The notes under the pieces are model-generated. The model saw nothing but the letters and a program-made list of their open reading frames with translations. It had not been told where the DNA came from and made no database searches. This document shows positions 25,256 to 33,662 of a stretch of 64,000 bases of DNA, one piece after another. Made by a program: the position numbers and the translations under genes. The DNA comes from Streptomyces bottropensis ATCC 25435 (GTDB taxonomy: Bacteria > Actinomycetota > Actinomycetes > Streptomycetales > Streptomycetaceae), in contig NZ_KB911581.1 in NCBI RefSeq assembly GCF_000383595.1, positions 2,050,264-2,114,263 of the forward strand, written 5' to 3'. Within the stretch, counting starts at the first letter, position 1. Every line of letters starts with the position of its first letter.

Positions 25256-26584
25256 ATGAAGACAAGAGCTCTCCCCACGCTGGCCCTCATATGCGCCCTC
25301 GGCCTGGCCGCCACGGCGTGCAGCGATCCCACGGCGGGGACCTCCGGCGCGGAGAAGGACACCGGGCGGACGGCCGTCGACCCGACCGCCCGACTCGACG
25401 GCGTGAAACTGACGATGTGGACCGCGCAGAACACGGTCGACGCACCCCGGCAGGTCATCGACGCCTTCGAGAAGGCCACCGGCGCCGAGGTCGAGACCCA
25501 GCCGGTCCCGGACCCCTACGAGTCGAACGTGCCGACCAGGCTGGCCTCCGGCGACCGCCCCGACCTGATGTTCTGGCAGCCGTCCATCTCCACGCTCCCC
25601 TTCGTCCAGCCGAGCCAGAACCTGCTCACCCTCGACGGCGAGCCCTGGGTGTCCAAGCTCGGCGACACGGAGAAGTCGCTCGGCGTCATCGACGGCAAGC
25701 GGTACGCGGCGATCGTCACCAGCCCCGCGATGCTCGGCGTCTACTACAACAAGGACGTCTTCCGGCAGGCCGGCATCGCCGAGAAGGACTTCCCGAAGTC
25801 GTACGACGAACTGCTCGCCCTCGGCCACAAGGTCGTCGACGACACGGACGCGGCCGCCTTCTACGAGGCCGGCGGCGACAAGTGGCCCCTCCAGTGGCAG
25901 ATGCAGGTGCAGCTCACCGACCTCGACAAGCAGTGGTGGGCGGGCCTGAACGAGAACAAGGAGAAGTGGACCGACCCGGTCGTCGTCGGCGCGATCAAGA
26001 AGTACAAGGACAAGCTGCTCGACGCCGGGCTCGCCCAGAAGAACCACCGGACGGGCACCTTCACCGGGCAGGCCGACGCGCTGTGGAAGGGCGAGGCCGG
26101 CATGGTCCTCAACGTCACCTCCTTCCAGAGCCAGTTGCAGGCCAGGTACTCCACCGCGGACATCGACAAGAAGATCGGCTGGTTCCCGATCGCCAACTCG
26201 TCCGCCACCGGCCTGTACTCGCCCGACCAGACCAACGGTGTCGTCGCGTTCAGGACCGGTGACGAGCAGCGGCAGAACGCGGCCCGGCAGTTCCTCGCCT
26301 TCTGGCTCGGACCCGACTACCCCGACTACATCAAGGCGATGAAGATCCCGTCCGTGCAGCCCTCCGTGCCCACCCCGGACGGCCTCCCCGAGGCATCGAA
26401 GGCCCAGGTCGAGGCCCTGCCCACGGCCATCGGCGTCTTCCAGGCCAAGGCGATCGTCGCCCCGGACACCCACCTCTACCTCGCCGACATGATCTTCGGG
26501 AAGAAGAGCCCGCGGCAGGTCGCCCAGGCCATCCAGGACCAGTTCGCGCAGGTGGCCAAGGCCCAGGGCGCGCCCGGCTTCTAG
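25256..26584 (+). CDS. sugar ABC transporter solute-binding lipoprotein (cluster 2)
   Basis: 442-aa extracellular binding protein of the family 1 (MalE/UgpB-like) type. A Sec signal with lipobox LAATAC gives lipidated C22. Sugar-binding family features include KLTMWTAQNTVDAPRQVIDAFEKATG and the late FLAFWLGPDYPDYIKAM. GAAAGG lies upstream of the ATG. It follows the lacI gene by 93 bases and precedes two permeases, so it probably belongs to the lacI operon. Ligand probably an alpha-galactoside or a product of the GH39-like enzyme; this is inference from neighbours. Confidence 0.9.
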   Translation: MKTRALPTLALICALGLAATACSDPTAGTSGAEKDTGRTAVDPTARLDGVKLTMWTAQNTVDAPRQVIDAFEKATGAEVETQPVPDPYESNVPTRLASGDRPDLMFWQPSISTLPFVQPSQNLLTLDGEPWVSKLGDTEKSLGVIDGKRYAAIVTSPAMLGVYYNKDVFRQAGIAEKDFPKSYDELLALGHKVVDDTDAAAFYEAGGDKWPLQWQMQVQLTDLDKQWWAGLNENKEKWTDPVVVGAIKKYKDKLLDAGLAQKNHRTGTFTGQADALWKGEAGMVLNVTSFQSQLQARYSTADIDKKIGWFPIANSSATGLYSPDQTNGVVAFRTGDEQRQNAARQFLAFWLGPDYPDYIKAMKIPSVQPSVPTPDGLPEASKAQVEALPTAIGVFQAKAIVAPDTHLYLADMIFGKKSPRQVAQAIQDQFAQVAKAQGAPGF

Positions 26585-26623
26585 CGGAGGAGAGGCAGGG
26601 CGAGGAGGAGGCAGGGCTTTCCG

Positions 26624-27547
26624 ATGGCGGACACGGCCGTACGCAGACGCAAACAGGCACCCACGAGAAGCGAACCCCGGCGGGTGGGGCGGCTGCCCCG
26701 CGCGGCCGTGCACCACCCCTGGTGGTTCGCGCTCCCCGCGATCGTCGTCTTCGCGGGCTTCTTCCTGGTGCCCAACCTGCTCAACTTCTACTACCCGTTC
26801 ACCGACTGGTCCTCGTACCACCCGGACATCGCCTTCACGGGCCTCGACAACTTCACGACCATCGCCGACGACGGCACCCTCGTCCGCGCGATCCGCACGA
26901 CCCTGCTCTACGCGTTGCTCGCGGCCGTCTTCCAGAACGGCTTCGGACTGGTGCTGGCGCTGCTGCTGGAGGACGACACCCGCTTCAACCGGTTCTTCCG
27001 CGCCGTCTTCTTCCTGCCGGTGCTCATCTCGGCCCTCGCCACCGGTTACGTCTTCCAGGCGCTCCTGAACCAGGACGGCGCGGTCAACTCCCTGCTGGGC
27101 ACGGACATTCCGTGGCTGGGGTCGACGACCTGGACGCTCGTCGTCGTCACGCTCATCCACGGCTGGAAGTGGATGGGCCTGTCGATGCTGATCTACCTGG
27201 CGGGCCTCAAGGGCATCCCGGGCGACATGCTCGAAGCCGCCCGGATGGACGGGGCCGGGCCCTGGCGGACCTTCTGGTCGGTGCGCTGGCCGATGCTCGC
27301 CCCGGCCCTCACCTTCAACGTCACCACCGCGCTCATCGGCTCGATGAACACCTTCGACATCGTGCAGGCCACGACCGGCGGCGGGCCGGCCGCCTCCACC
27401 GAGGTCTTCAACATCTACATGTTCCGGATCTTCGGACAGGGCCTGTACGCACAGGCGTCCGCGATGAGTCTCGTCCTCTTCCTGGTCGTGGTGGCCGTCG
27501 CGATCCCGCTGGTCGTCGGACTGCGCCGAAGGGAGCAAATGCTGTGA
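26624..27547 (+). CDS. sugar ABC transporter permease (cluster 2, first subunit)
   Basis: 307-aa MalF/UgpA-type permease with about six membrane segments (WWFALPAIVVFAGFFLVPNLL is the first) and the EAA loop LEAARMDGAGPWRTFWSVRWPML. The ATG is preceded by a purine-rich GGAGGAGAGGCAGGG tract, rather far upstream. Its stop overlaps the next gene start by 4 bases (GTGA). It forms the channel with the following subunit. Confidence 0.92.
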   Translation: MADTAVRRRKQAPTRSEPRRVGRLPRAAVHHPWWFALPAIVVFAGFFLVPNLLNFYYPFTDWSSYHPDIAFTGLDNFTTIADDGTLVRAIRTTLLYALLAAVFQNGFGLVLALLLEDDTRFNRFFRAVFFLPVLISALATGYVFQALLNQDGAVNSLLGTDIPWLGSTTWTLVVVTLIHGWKWMGLSMLIYLAGLKGIPGDMLEAARMDGAGPWRTFWSVRWPMLAPALTFNVTTALIGSMNTFDIVQATTGGGPAASTEVFNIYMFRIFGQGLYAQASAMSLVLFLVVVAVAIPLVVGLRRREQML

Positions 27548-28371
27548 GCACGGTGATGTGGCGCCACGGCCGCCCGGCCCTCGTCCTGCTGCTCGCCGGA
27601 CTCGCCGTCGGCGTCCCCCTGTGGCTGGTCCTCGTCACCTCCGCCAAGCCGCAGGCGGAGGCCATCGAACCCAACCTGGACCCACCCGCGCACTGGCAGC
27701 CCGGCGCCAACTACGACGACGCCGTCGCCCAGGGCGAGATGCTGCGCGGACTTCTCAACTCCCTGCTCGTCGTGGTCCCTTCGGTGGTCCTCGTGCTGAT
27801 CCTCGGCGCGGGCGCCGCCTGGGTCTTCGCCCGCCGGAGGTCGAGGCTCGTCTCGGCGGCGTACGCGCTGTGCATCAGCGGGCTGCTGCTGCCGCCGGCG
27901 GTCATCACGATCGTGATGGAGCTGCGGCAACTGGGGCTGGCCGGCACCCGGCCGGGAATGATCGCCGTCTACACCGGGATGTACCTCTCCACGTCGATCT
28001 TCTTCATGACGGGGTTCATCCGCGCCATCCCCATGGAGCTGGAGGAAGCGGCCCGCATCGACGGCGCGAAGCCGCTGCGGATCTTCACCCGGATCGTCCT
28101 TCCCCTCCTCCGGCCCGTCATCGCCACCGCGACGATCATGGTGATGCTCTACGCCTGGAGCGACGTCTTCTACGCCTTCTTCGTCCTCGGCGGCGGCGAC
28201 CGGGCCACCCTCCCGCTCAACCTCTACAAGGTCGCGAGCGCCCAGCTCTACCTCAACAACTGGCATCTCGTCTTCGCGTACGTCGTGGTGATGAGCCTGC
28301 CGATGGTCGTCGTCTTCCTCGTCGGCCAGCGAAAGATCGTGTCCGGAATCACCAGTGGAGCCGTCAAATGA
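27544..28371 (+). CDS. sugar ABC transporter permease (cluster 2, second subunit)
   Basis: 275-aa MalG/UgpE-type permease. The GTG start lies in a GTGA overlap with the upstream permease gene. The EAA loop is EEAARIDGAKPLRIFTRIVLPLL and the C-terminus VGQRKIVSGITSGAVK is the usual one. Membrane segments are evenly spread. The gene ends 16 bases before the GH39-like gene, so that enzyme is co-transcribed with the importer. Confidence 0.92.
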   Translation: MSTVMWRHGRPALVLLLAGLAVGVPLWLVLVTSAKPQAEAIEPNLDPPAHWQPGANYDDAVAQGEMLRGLLNSLLVVVPSVVLVLILGAGAAWVFARRRSRLVSAAYALCISGLLLPPAVITIVMELRQLGLAGTRPGMIAVYTGMYLSTSIFFMTGFIRAIPMELEEAARIDGAKPLRIFTRIVLPLLRPVIATATIMVMLYAWSDVFYAFFVLGGGDRATLPLNLYKVASAQLYLNNWHLVFAYVVVMSLPMVVVFLVGQRKIVSGITSGAVK

Positions 28372-28387
28372 CCGGAGGTCCAGCAGC

Positions 28388-30946
28388 GTGAGCCCCCACA
28401 CCGGTACGACCACCCCCATGCGATCCCGTACCAGAACCGCCTTGCTCACAGCACTACTTGGAGTCACCGCCATGGCAGGAAGCACCCTCCCCGCCACCGG
28501 AGCGGCCACGGCCGCGGCAGCCGGCCCGCAGCGCCTCTCCGTCGACCTCTCCGCCTCCGAGGGCCCGGTGATGCTCGGCGCCAACGGCGCGCTCTACGGG
28601 CTCAGTGACGACGGCGTACCCAGCGACGCGGCCCTCGCGCCTCTGAAGATCACCAGCATCTCGCAGAAGCCGGAGGGCGGCGCCCAGCACCCCAACGGCG
28701 ACGCGCTCACCGTCTCCCGGTCGTTCTTCCGCAACGGCGGCGGCGAGATCAACGTGATGATGCAGGACATCTACGCCAAGTGGCCCTACGAGGACCTCGG
28801 CATCGACGACTACCTCCCCAAGGTCGACAAGATCGTCGAGGAGGTGGCGGCCGACCCGAACAGCGACCGCTTCGTCTACATCCCGTTCAACGAGCCCGAC
28901 CAGATCTGGTACAAGCTCGACGTCGCCGACCAGGCGCAGTACGAGGTCAACCGCGACCGCTTCTTCCGGGACTGGAAGACGGTCTACGAGCGCATCCGCG
29001 CCGTCGACCCCGACGCGCGGATCGCCGGCCCCAACGAAGCCGCCTACCACACCCGCCTGCTCAAGGACTTCCTCGCCTTCGCCAAGCGCGAGAACGTCCT
29101 CCCCCAGGTGATGACCTGGCACGAACTGGGCTCCGGCTCCCTCCGGGACTTCCAGGCCCACTACGACGACTACCGCGCCCTGGAGCGCGCGGCCGGCATA
29201 GCCCCGTTGAAGATCAACATCGACGAGTACGCCAACCGCCGCGACCTCTCCGTCCCCGGCCAACTCGTCCAGTGGGTCTCGATGTTCGAGAGGAACAAGG
29301 TGTACGCCAACCAGGCGTACTGGGACGCGGCGGGCAACATGGACGGCAACGTCGTCCGCTCCAACATCCCCAACGGCGGGTGGTGGTTCTTCCGCTGGTA
29401 CGCGGGTCTGACCGGGAACACCGTCCAGGTCACCCCGCCGCAGGCGAACACCATCGACACCCTCCAGGGCCTCGCCTCCCTCGACACCTCCCGCCGCCAG
29501 GCGCAGGTGCTGCTCGGCGGCTCCGCCGGTGACACCGACGTCGTCGTCCGGAAGGTCCCCCGCTCCCTCTTCGGCCGCACCGTCACCGCGACCGTCGCCG
29601 AGGCCGCCTGGTCCGGCTACGAGGGTCAGCACGCGACCCCGCGCGTCCTGTCCCGTGCCAAGGTGCGGATCGCGGACGACGGCACGGTGACCGTGCCCCT
29701 GCGCGGCATGCACAAGATGTCGGCCTACCGCGTCGTCCTCACCCCGGGCGGCTCCGGCACCCCGACCGCCCCGTCCGTTCCCTGGACCGCCTCCTACGAG
29801 GCCGAGGACGCCGCCGTCACCGACGGCAAGGTCTACACCCAGGGCACCGTGAGCAACGCCAACGGCTACGCGGCCTCCGGCACCAAGGACGTCGGCTCGC
29901 TCAACCAGGCCGGCAGCAAGGTCGACTTCACGGTGTCGGTGCCGAAGGACGGCACGTACGACCTGGCGATCCTTTACGGCAACCAGTCCGGCGTCCCCGC
30001 CACCCAGAAGCTGACGGTCGACGGCGGCGAACCGGTCACGGTCGCCTACCCCTCCACCGAGAACTGGACCTACCGCGCGAAGAAGGACGTCACCGTCCAC
30101 CTCACGGCCGGTACGCACCGGCTGACGCTCGCCAAGGACACCACCGAGGTCACCCTGGACCGGATCGACCTCACCGCCCGCACCGCCGAGCCCTCCGCCT
30201 CCTACGAGGCCACGCTCGCGGACATCGGCGGCAGGCCGTCGTACGACTACTCCTCGTCGAAGGGCGTGGGCACCGGCGAGCTGGTGATGCGCTCCGGCGA
30301 CCGGGCGGTCTTCGACGTGTACGCCCCGCGCGACGGCTACTACCGGGTCGTGCCCCGGGCGTCGGCGCCGGTGAAGCTCGCCCTGCACGGGCAGTCGGTG
30401 GCCGCGGTGCCCGGCCGGCCGCTACGGCTCTACCTGGTGGCGGGCAACAACCGCATCACCGCGTCCGCCGGGCACACCGCCCTGCGCTCCCTCGACGTCA
30501 CCGGCGCCGGCTCGACCACCGGCACCCTCGCCTACGAGGCCGCCGCGGCCACGCTCGCCGGTGGGGCCAAGCTCGTCGACTCCGCGTACGCCTCGGCCGG
30601 CTCCTACATCGGCTGGCTCGGCAACAGCGCGGACAGCACCGCCGAGTTCACGGTGAACACCCCCACGGCCGGCCGTCATGTCCTGGTCGTCCACTACGCG
30701 CACAACGAGCGCCGCGACAACGGCCACTCCTACAACACCGACATCATGTCCCGCACGGCGGACATCACGGTCGGGGCGGCCGAGCCGCGCAGGGTCACCT
30801 TCAAGAACACCTGGGGCTGGGACGACTACTGGACCGTCGGCGTCCCGGTCGACCTGAAGAAGGGCGCCAACAAGGTGACCTTCGGCAACGCCGGTGCCTG
30901 GGCGCCGAACATCGACCGGATCGAGGTGGGCCGGGTCGTCGGTTAG
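28388..30946 (+). CDS. secreted GH39-like (clan GH-A) hydrolase with CBM-like modules
   Basis: 852-aa exported protein. The signal region (RSRTRTALLTALLGVTAMAGS) is followed by a TIM-barrel domain. Candidate acid/base is E169 in YIPFNEPDQ and candidate nucleophile E280 in NIDEYAN, the clan GH-A arrangement seen in GH39. Three beta-sandwich segments follow: one CBM35-like at about 465-610 (YEAEDAAVTDG...DRIDL), a shorter one, and another at about 720-850 (LAYEAAAATLAGG...NIDRIEV). The GTG at 28388 has GGAGG nine bases upstream and is preferred to the ATG at 28355. Substrate is unknown. Linkage to an importer, a GH36 enzyme and LacI suggests a galactose- or xylose-containing polymer. Confidence 0.75.
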   Translation: MSPHTGTTTPMRSRTRTALLTALLGVTAMAGSTLPATGAATAAAAGPQRLSVDLSASEGPVMLGANGALYGLSDDGVPSDAALAPLKITSISQKPEGGAQHPNGDALTVSRSFFRNGGGEINVMMQDIYAKWPYEDLGIDDYLPKVDKIVEEVAADPNSDRFVYIPFNEPDQIWYKLDVADQAQYEVNRDRFFRDWKTVYERIRAVDPDARIAGPNEAAYHTRLLKDFLAFAKRENVLPQVMTWHELGSGSLRDFQAHYDDYRALERAAGIAPLKINIDEYANRRDLSVPGQLVQWVSMFERNKVYANQAYWDAAGNMDGNVVRSNIPNGGWWFFRWYAGLTGNTVQVTPPQANTIDTLQGLASLDTSRRQAQVLLGGSAGDTDVVVRKVPRSLFGRTVTATVAEAAWSGYEGQHATPRVLSRAKVRIADDGTVTVPLRGMHKMSAYRVVLTPGGSGTPTAPSVPWTASYEAEDAAVTDGKVYTQGTVSNANGYAASGTKDVGSLNQAGSKVDFTVSVPKDGTYDLAILYGNQSGVPATQKLTVDGGEPVTVAYPSTENWTYRAKKDVTVHLTAGTHRLTLAKDTTEVTLDRIDLTARTAEPSASYEATLADIGGRPSYDYSSSKGVGTGELVMRSGDRAVFDVYAPRDGYYRVVPRASAPVKLALHGQSVAAVPGRPLRLYLVAGNNRITASAGHTALRSLDVTGAGSTTGTLAYEAAAATLAGGAKLVDSAYASAGSYIGWLGNSADSTAEFTVNTPTAGRHVLVVHYAHNERRDNGHSYNTDIMSRTADITVGAAEPRRVTFKNTWGWDDYWTVGVPVDLKKGANKVTFGNAGAWAPNIDRIEVGRVVG

Positions 30947-30954
30947 CCCCCACC

Positions 30955-30995
30955 GGACCCCGGTCACCGGCGTGCGCCGCCGGTGACCGGGGTCC
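30955..30995. terminator. strong bidirectional terminator hairpin
   Basis: A perfect 18-bp stem (30955-30972 with 30978-30995) and a 5-base loop fill the gap between the convergent GH39-like and sulfotransferase genes. Confidence 0.85.
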
Positions 30996-31013
30996 GTGCC
31001 GCTCCGGGTTGCG

Positions 31014-32201
31014 TCAGGGCCGGTCGACCTCGGCCCGCAGCGCGTTGTACTCGGCGAACGAGGACTCCACGTCGGCCGGGGTCAGCCCGTAGCGGGCCAG
31101 GTCGTAGCGGTGGGGCCGGCTGCCCCGGGAGTGGGCGGCGGCCGCCGGGAGCCGGGCCGCGTCGGCCTCGGTCCAGCGGGCGCCGACGGCGTCGTACAGC
31201 TTCGGGGCGCCGGCGGCCGGGTCGGCGCCGAGCGAGGAGTACGGCACGTCCACCAGCGCCCCCGGGGCGATACCGGTGCGGGCGGCGAGGCCGCGCCGGA
31301 CGGAACGGCTCAGCAGGTCGAGCCAGGTGGCGCCGAGTTGACGCGGGTCGAACCGGCGCAGCGAGGTGACCATACCGACCTCGACCAGGCTGCAGAAGGA
31401 CGCGACGGCGGCGGCCGGGTCGCGGTGGGTCCACACGAGCGTGGCGTCGGGGAAGACCTTGACCAGCGCGTCCAGGTTCCCGGTGTGGAAGGGGGACTTC
31501 AGGATCCAGCGGCGGCGCGGACGGCCGTACTGCAGGACCTGGAGTGCCTGCTTGAGGTGGTGGTAGTCGGGTGTGAAGTCGTGCTCGAAGTGCCAGGCGT
31601 GGTAGGCCGGTATGTGCGCCTGGGCCAGCGGTACCAGGGCGTGCGGCAGGAGGAACGTGCACTCCTCCGGGCCCTCGGGGGTCATGGGGTGGATGTCACG
31701 GAAGCGCGGGCTGAGCAGATGGCTGCCGCTCAGGACGCGGCGCGCGGCCGTGATCCGCTTCTGCCGTTCCCGGGGCGACGGTTCCAGGTCGGGAGCCAGC
31801 AACTCCCACAGCAGCGGGCAGCGGTGGTCGTCCGAGAGGGAGAGCACCCCGTGGGTGAGCGTGCTCGCGGTGCGCGGCAGCCCGACCACGAACACCGGTT
31901 TCTCGACGGGCTCCTTTTCGATGGCCGGGTTCTCCGCGATCAGCCGCCGGAACCGGGCCCGGTTGGTGAGATGCCGGCGGACGTGCGCCTGCGCGGACTG
32001 CCAGCCGACCGGCCCGAGATCCTCGTCCTTCGCCCACTCCCGCAGCAGGAACCGGAAATTCTCGACGAACTCCTCGTCCCCGTCCGCCTGCCCGGCCCCG
32101 GCGACGATCCGGTCGAAGACCCGGTCCGGGTCGCGGCGGGAGCCGAGCGTGGGCCGGAGTAACAGGTTGGCCAGGGTGAGGGGCAGGGGAGTGGACGCCA
32201 T
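31014..32201 (-). CDS. PAPS-dependent sulfotransferase family protein
   Basis: 395-aa sulfotransferase-like protein. The PAPS 5'-phosphosulfate loop is FVVGLPRTASTLTH, and the 3'-phosphate-binding segment is WTHRDPAAAVASFCSLV. A conserved WILKSPFHTGNLDAL strand lies between them. It has no signal peptide and should act in the cytoplasm on an unknown acceptor (small molecule or glycan). The ATG at 32201 has GAAGGGAAG upstream; longer in-frame extensions lack coding character. It lies 109 bases downstream of the AI-2E-type permease gene on the same strand. It has no evident tie to sugar catabolism, unless sulfated glycans are involved. Confidence 0.85.
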   Translation of the reverse strand: MASTPLPLTLANLLLRPTLGSRRDPDRVFDRIVAGAGQADGDEEFVENFRFLLREWAKDEDLGPVGWQSAQAHVRRHLTNRARFRRLIAENPAIEKEPVEKPVFVVGLPRTASTLTHGVLSLSDDHRCPLLWELLAPDLEPSPRERQKRITAARRVLSGSHLLSPRFRDIHPMTPEGPEECTFLLPHALVPLAQAHIPAYHAWHFEHDFTPDYHHLKQALQVLQYGRPRRRWILKSPFHTGNLDALVKVFPDATLVWTHRDPAAAVASFCSLVEVGMVTSLRRFDPRQLGATWLDLLSRSVRRGLAARTGIAPGALVDVPYSSLGADPAAGAPKLYDAVGARWTEADAARLPAAAAHSRGSRPHRYDLARYGLTPADVESSFAEYNALRAEVDRP

Positions 32202-32310
32202 CACAGGACTTCCCTTCGGTGCGGACGGGTGAGGGCGGACGCCGGTCCGGGCGCGATCCCGGTCCGGGCCCGGTGCTCGGCGGCCGTCCGGCCGGGACGG
32301 ACGCCGGCGA

Positions 32311-33558
32311 TCATCCTCCCGTGCGGGCGATCTCCCGCTCCGCCGGGGGTCCGGCCGGGCCCGCCCCGTCCCCGTACCGCGACCGCAGTTCCGACAGCAC
32401 ACCCGACACCGCCGCCGTCAGCGGCACCGCGAGGAGCATGCCGAGGATGCCGGCGATGGAGGCGCCCGCCGTGAGGGCCAGCAGGATCGCCGCCGGGTGC
32501 ATCTGCACGGTCCGGCTGTGGATCATCGGCTGGAGCACGTTCCCTTCGAGGAGCTGCACCGCGAAGACCACGCCGACCGCCCACAGCGCGGTCACCAGAC
32601 CCCGGTCCGCGAACGCGACGAGGATCGCCACCGCGCCCGACAGGAACGCGCCCAGATACGGGATGTACGCGCCGACGAACACGAGCGCGCCGAGGCCGAC
32701 GGCCCCCGGCACCTGCAGGATCAGCAGACCGACGGCGATGCAGACACCGTCGATGAAGGCGATCAGCGTCGTGCCCCGCATATAGCCCTCGATGGCCCGG
32801 AACGCGCGCCGGGCCATCACCTCCAGGGTGTCACCCGAGCCGCGCGGCGCGAGCGAGTGCAGGGAGGCGACCGCCCGGTCGGAGTCGCGCAGGAAGAAGA
32901 ACATCAGCAGCATCGCCAGCACGGCCGCCGCCACGAACTCGCTGACCGCGCTGACGCCGGTGAGCACCCCGGAGGCCGCGGTGCCGCCGAACTTCGACAG
33001 CAGCTCCCTCGCGTTCTTCGCGAGGTCGTCCAGCGACGTCCCCGCGAACCCGAAATCGTCGCTGAGCGACTTCGCCGCCTGCCTGAGCGAGGAGATGATC
33101 TGGTCACCGGTGTCGATCAGGGCGGCCACCACGATGTACGCGGCCCCGCCCATCACCACCACCACGGCGGCACAGGTGAGCCCGGCGGCCAGGGATTTGT
33201 TGAACCTCATCGCGACCAGCCGCCGGTAGAACGGGCCGAGCAGCGCGGTCCCCAGCAGCGCGATCAGCACCGGCGTGACCGCGGTCTGGAACGTCACGCA
33301 GATCCACACGCCCACGTAGACGACACCCGTCACCAGCAGCGTCAGCGCGCTCCACACGGCGATGTGCCGCGCGGGCCCCGGCAGGAAACCCCGGGGGACG
33401 CCCTCGCCCGACGGCGCGACGGCCCTCGGCGCCGCCGCGTACCCGCCGGTGGTGCGTATCGTCGTGCGTGTCCGATGGACAGGTCTGTGCGCGGGCCCAC
33501 CCCGACGGCCCTGCCGTCCCCCGCGTACTGCGCGGGAGTCTCCCGTACGGCTGTTCAT
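32311..33558 (-). CDS. AI-2E transporter family membrane protein
   Basis: About 415-aa polytopic protein of the AI-2E/PerM exporter family. After a basic head (about 60 residues) there are seven to eight membrane segments, for example HIAVWSALTLLVTGVVYVGVWICV and FVAAAVLAMLLMFFFL. Family signatures are EGNVLQPMIHSR and FVGAYIPYLGAFLSG. Transported substrate is unknown; most members are not linked to autoinducers. The start is uncertain: the ATG at 33558 overlaps a GGAGG, leaving no spacer, so initiation further up (ATG at codon -23) or within the basic head is possible. Confidence 0.82.
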   Translation of the reverse strand: MNSRTGDSRAVRGGRQGRRGGPAHRPVHRTRTTIRTTGGYAAAPRAVAPSGEGVPRGFLPGPARHIAVWSALTLLVTGVVYVGVWICVTFQTAVTPVLIALLGTALLGPFYRRLVAMRFNKSLAAGLTCAAVVVVMGGAAYIVVAALIDTGDQIISSLRQAAKSLSDDFGFAGTSLDDLAKNARELLSKFGGTAASGVLTGVSAVSEFVAAAVLAMLLMFFFLRDSDRAVASLHSLAPRGSGDTLEVMARRAFRAIEGYMRGTTLIAFIDGVCIAVGLLILQVPGAVGLGALVFVGAYIPYLGAFLSGAVAILVAFADRGLVTALWAVGVVFAVQLLEGNVLQPMIHSRTVQMHPAAILLALTAGASIAGILGMLLAVPLTAAVSGVLSELRSRYGDGAGPAGPPAEREIARTGG

Positions 33559-33662
33559 CCTCCGCCATCTCCACTCGTTCAAGGGTCGCGCGCACCCCTG
33601 AGGATCATGGGATGGCTGTGGCGCCATAGCGTAGACCCGGCCGGCGAACAGGCGTCCGGCAC

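Noticed and set aside
24077..27538. A minus-strand open frame of about 1,150 codons opposite lacI and the cluster 2 importer
   Set aside because: It covers genes with clear domains on the plus strand and has no family-like motif of its own.
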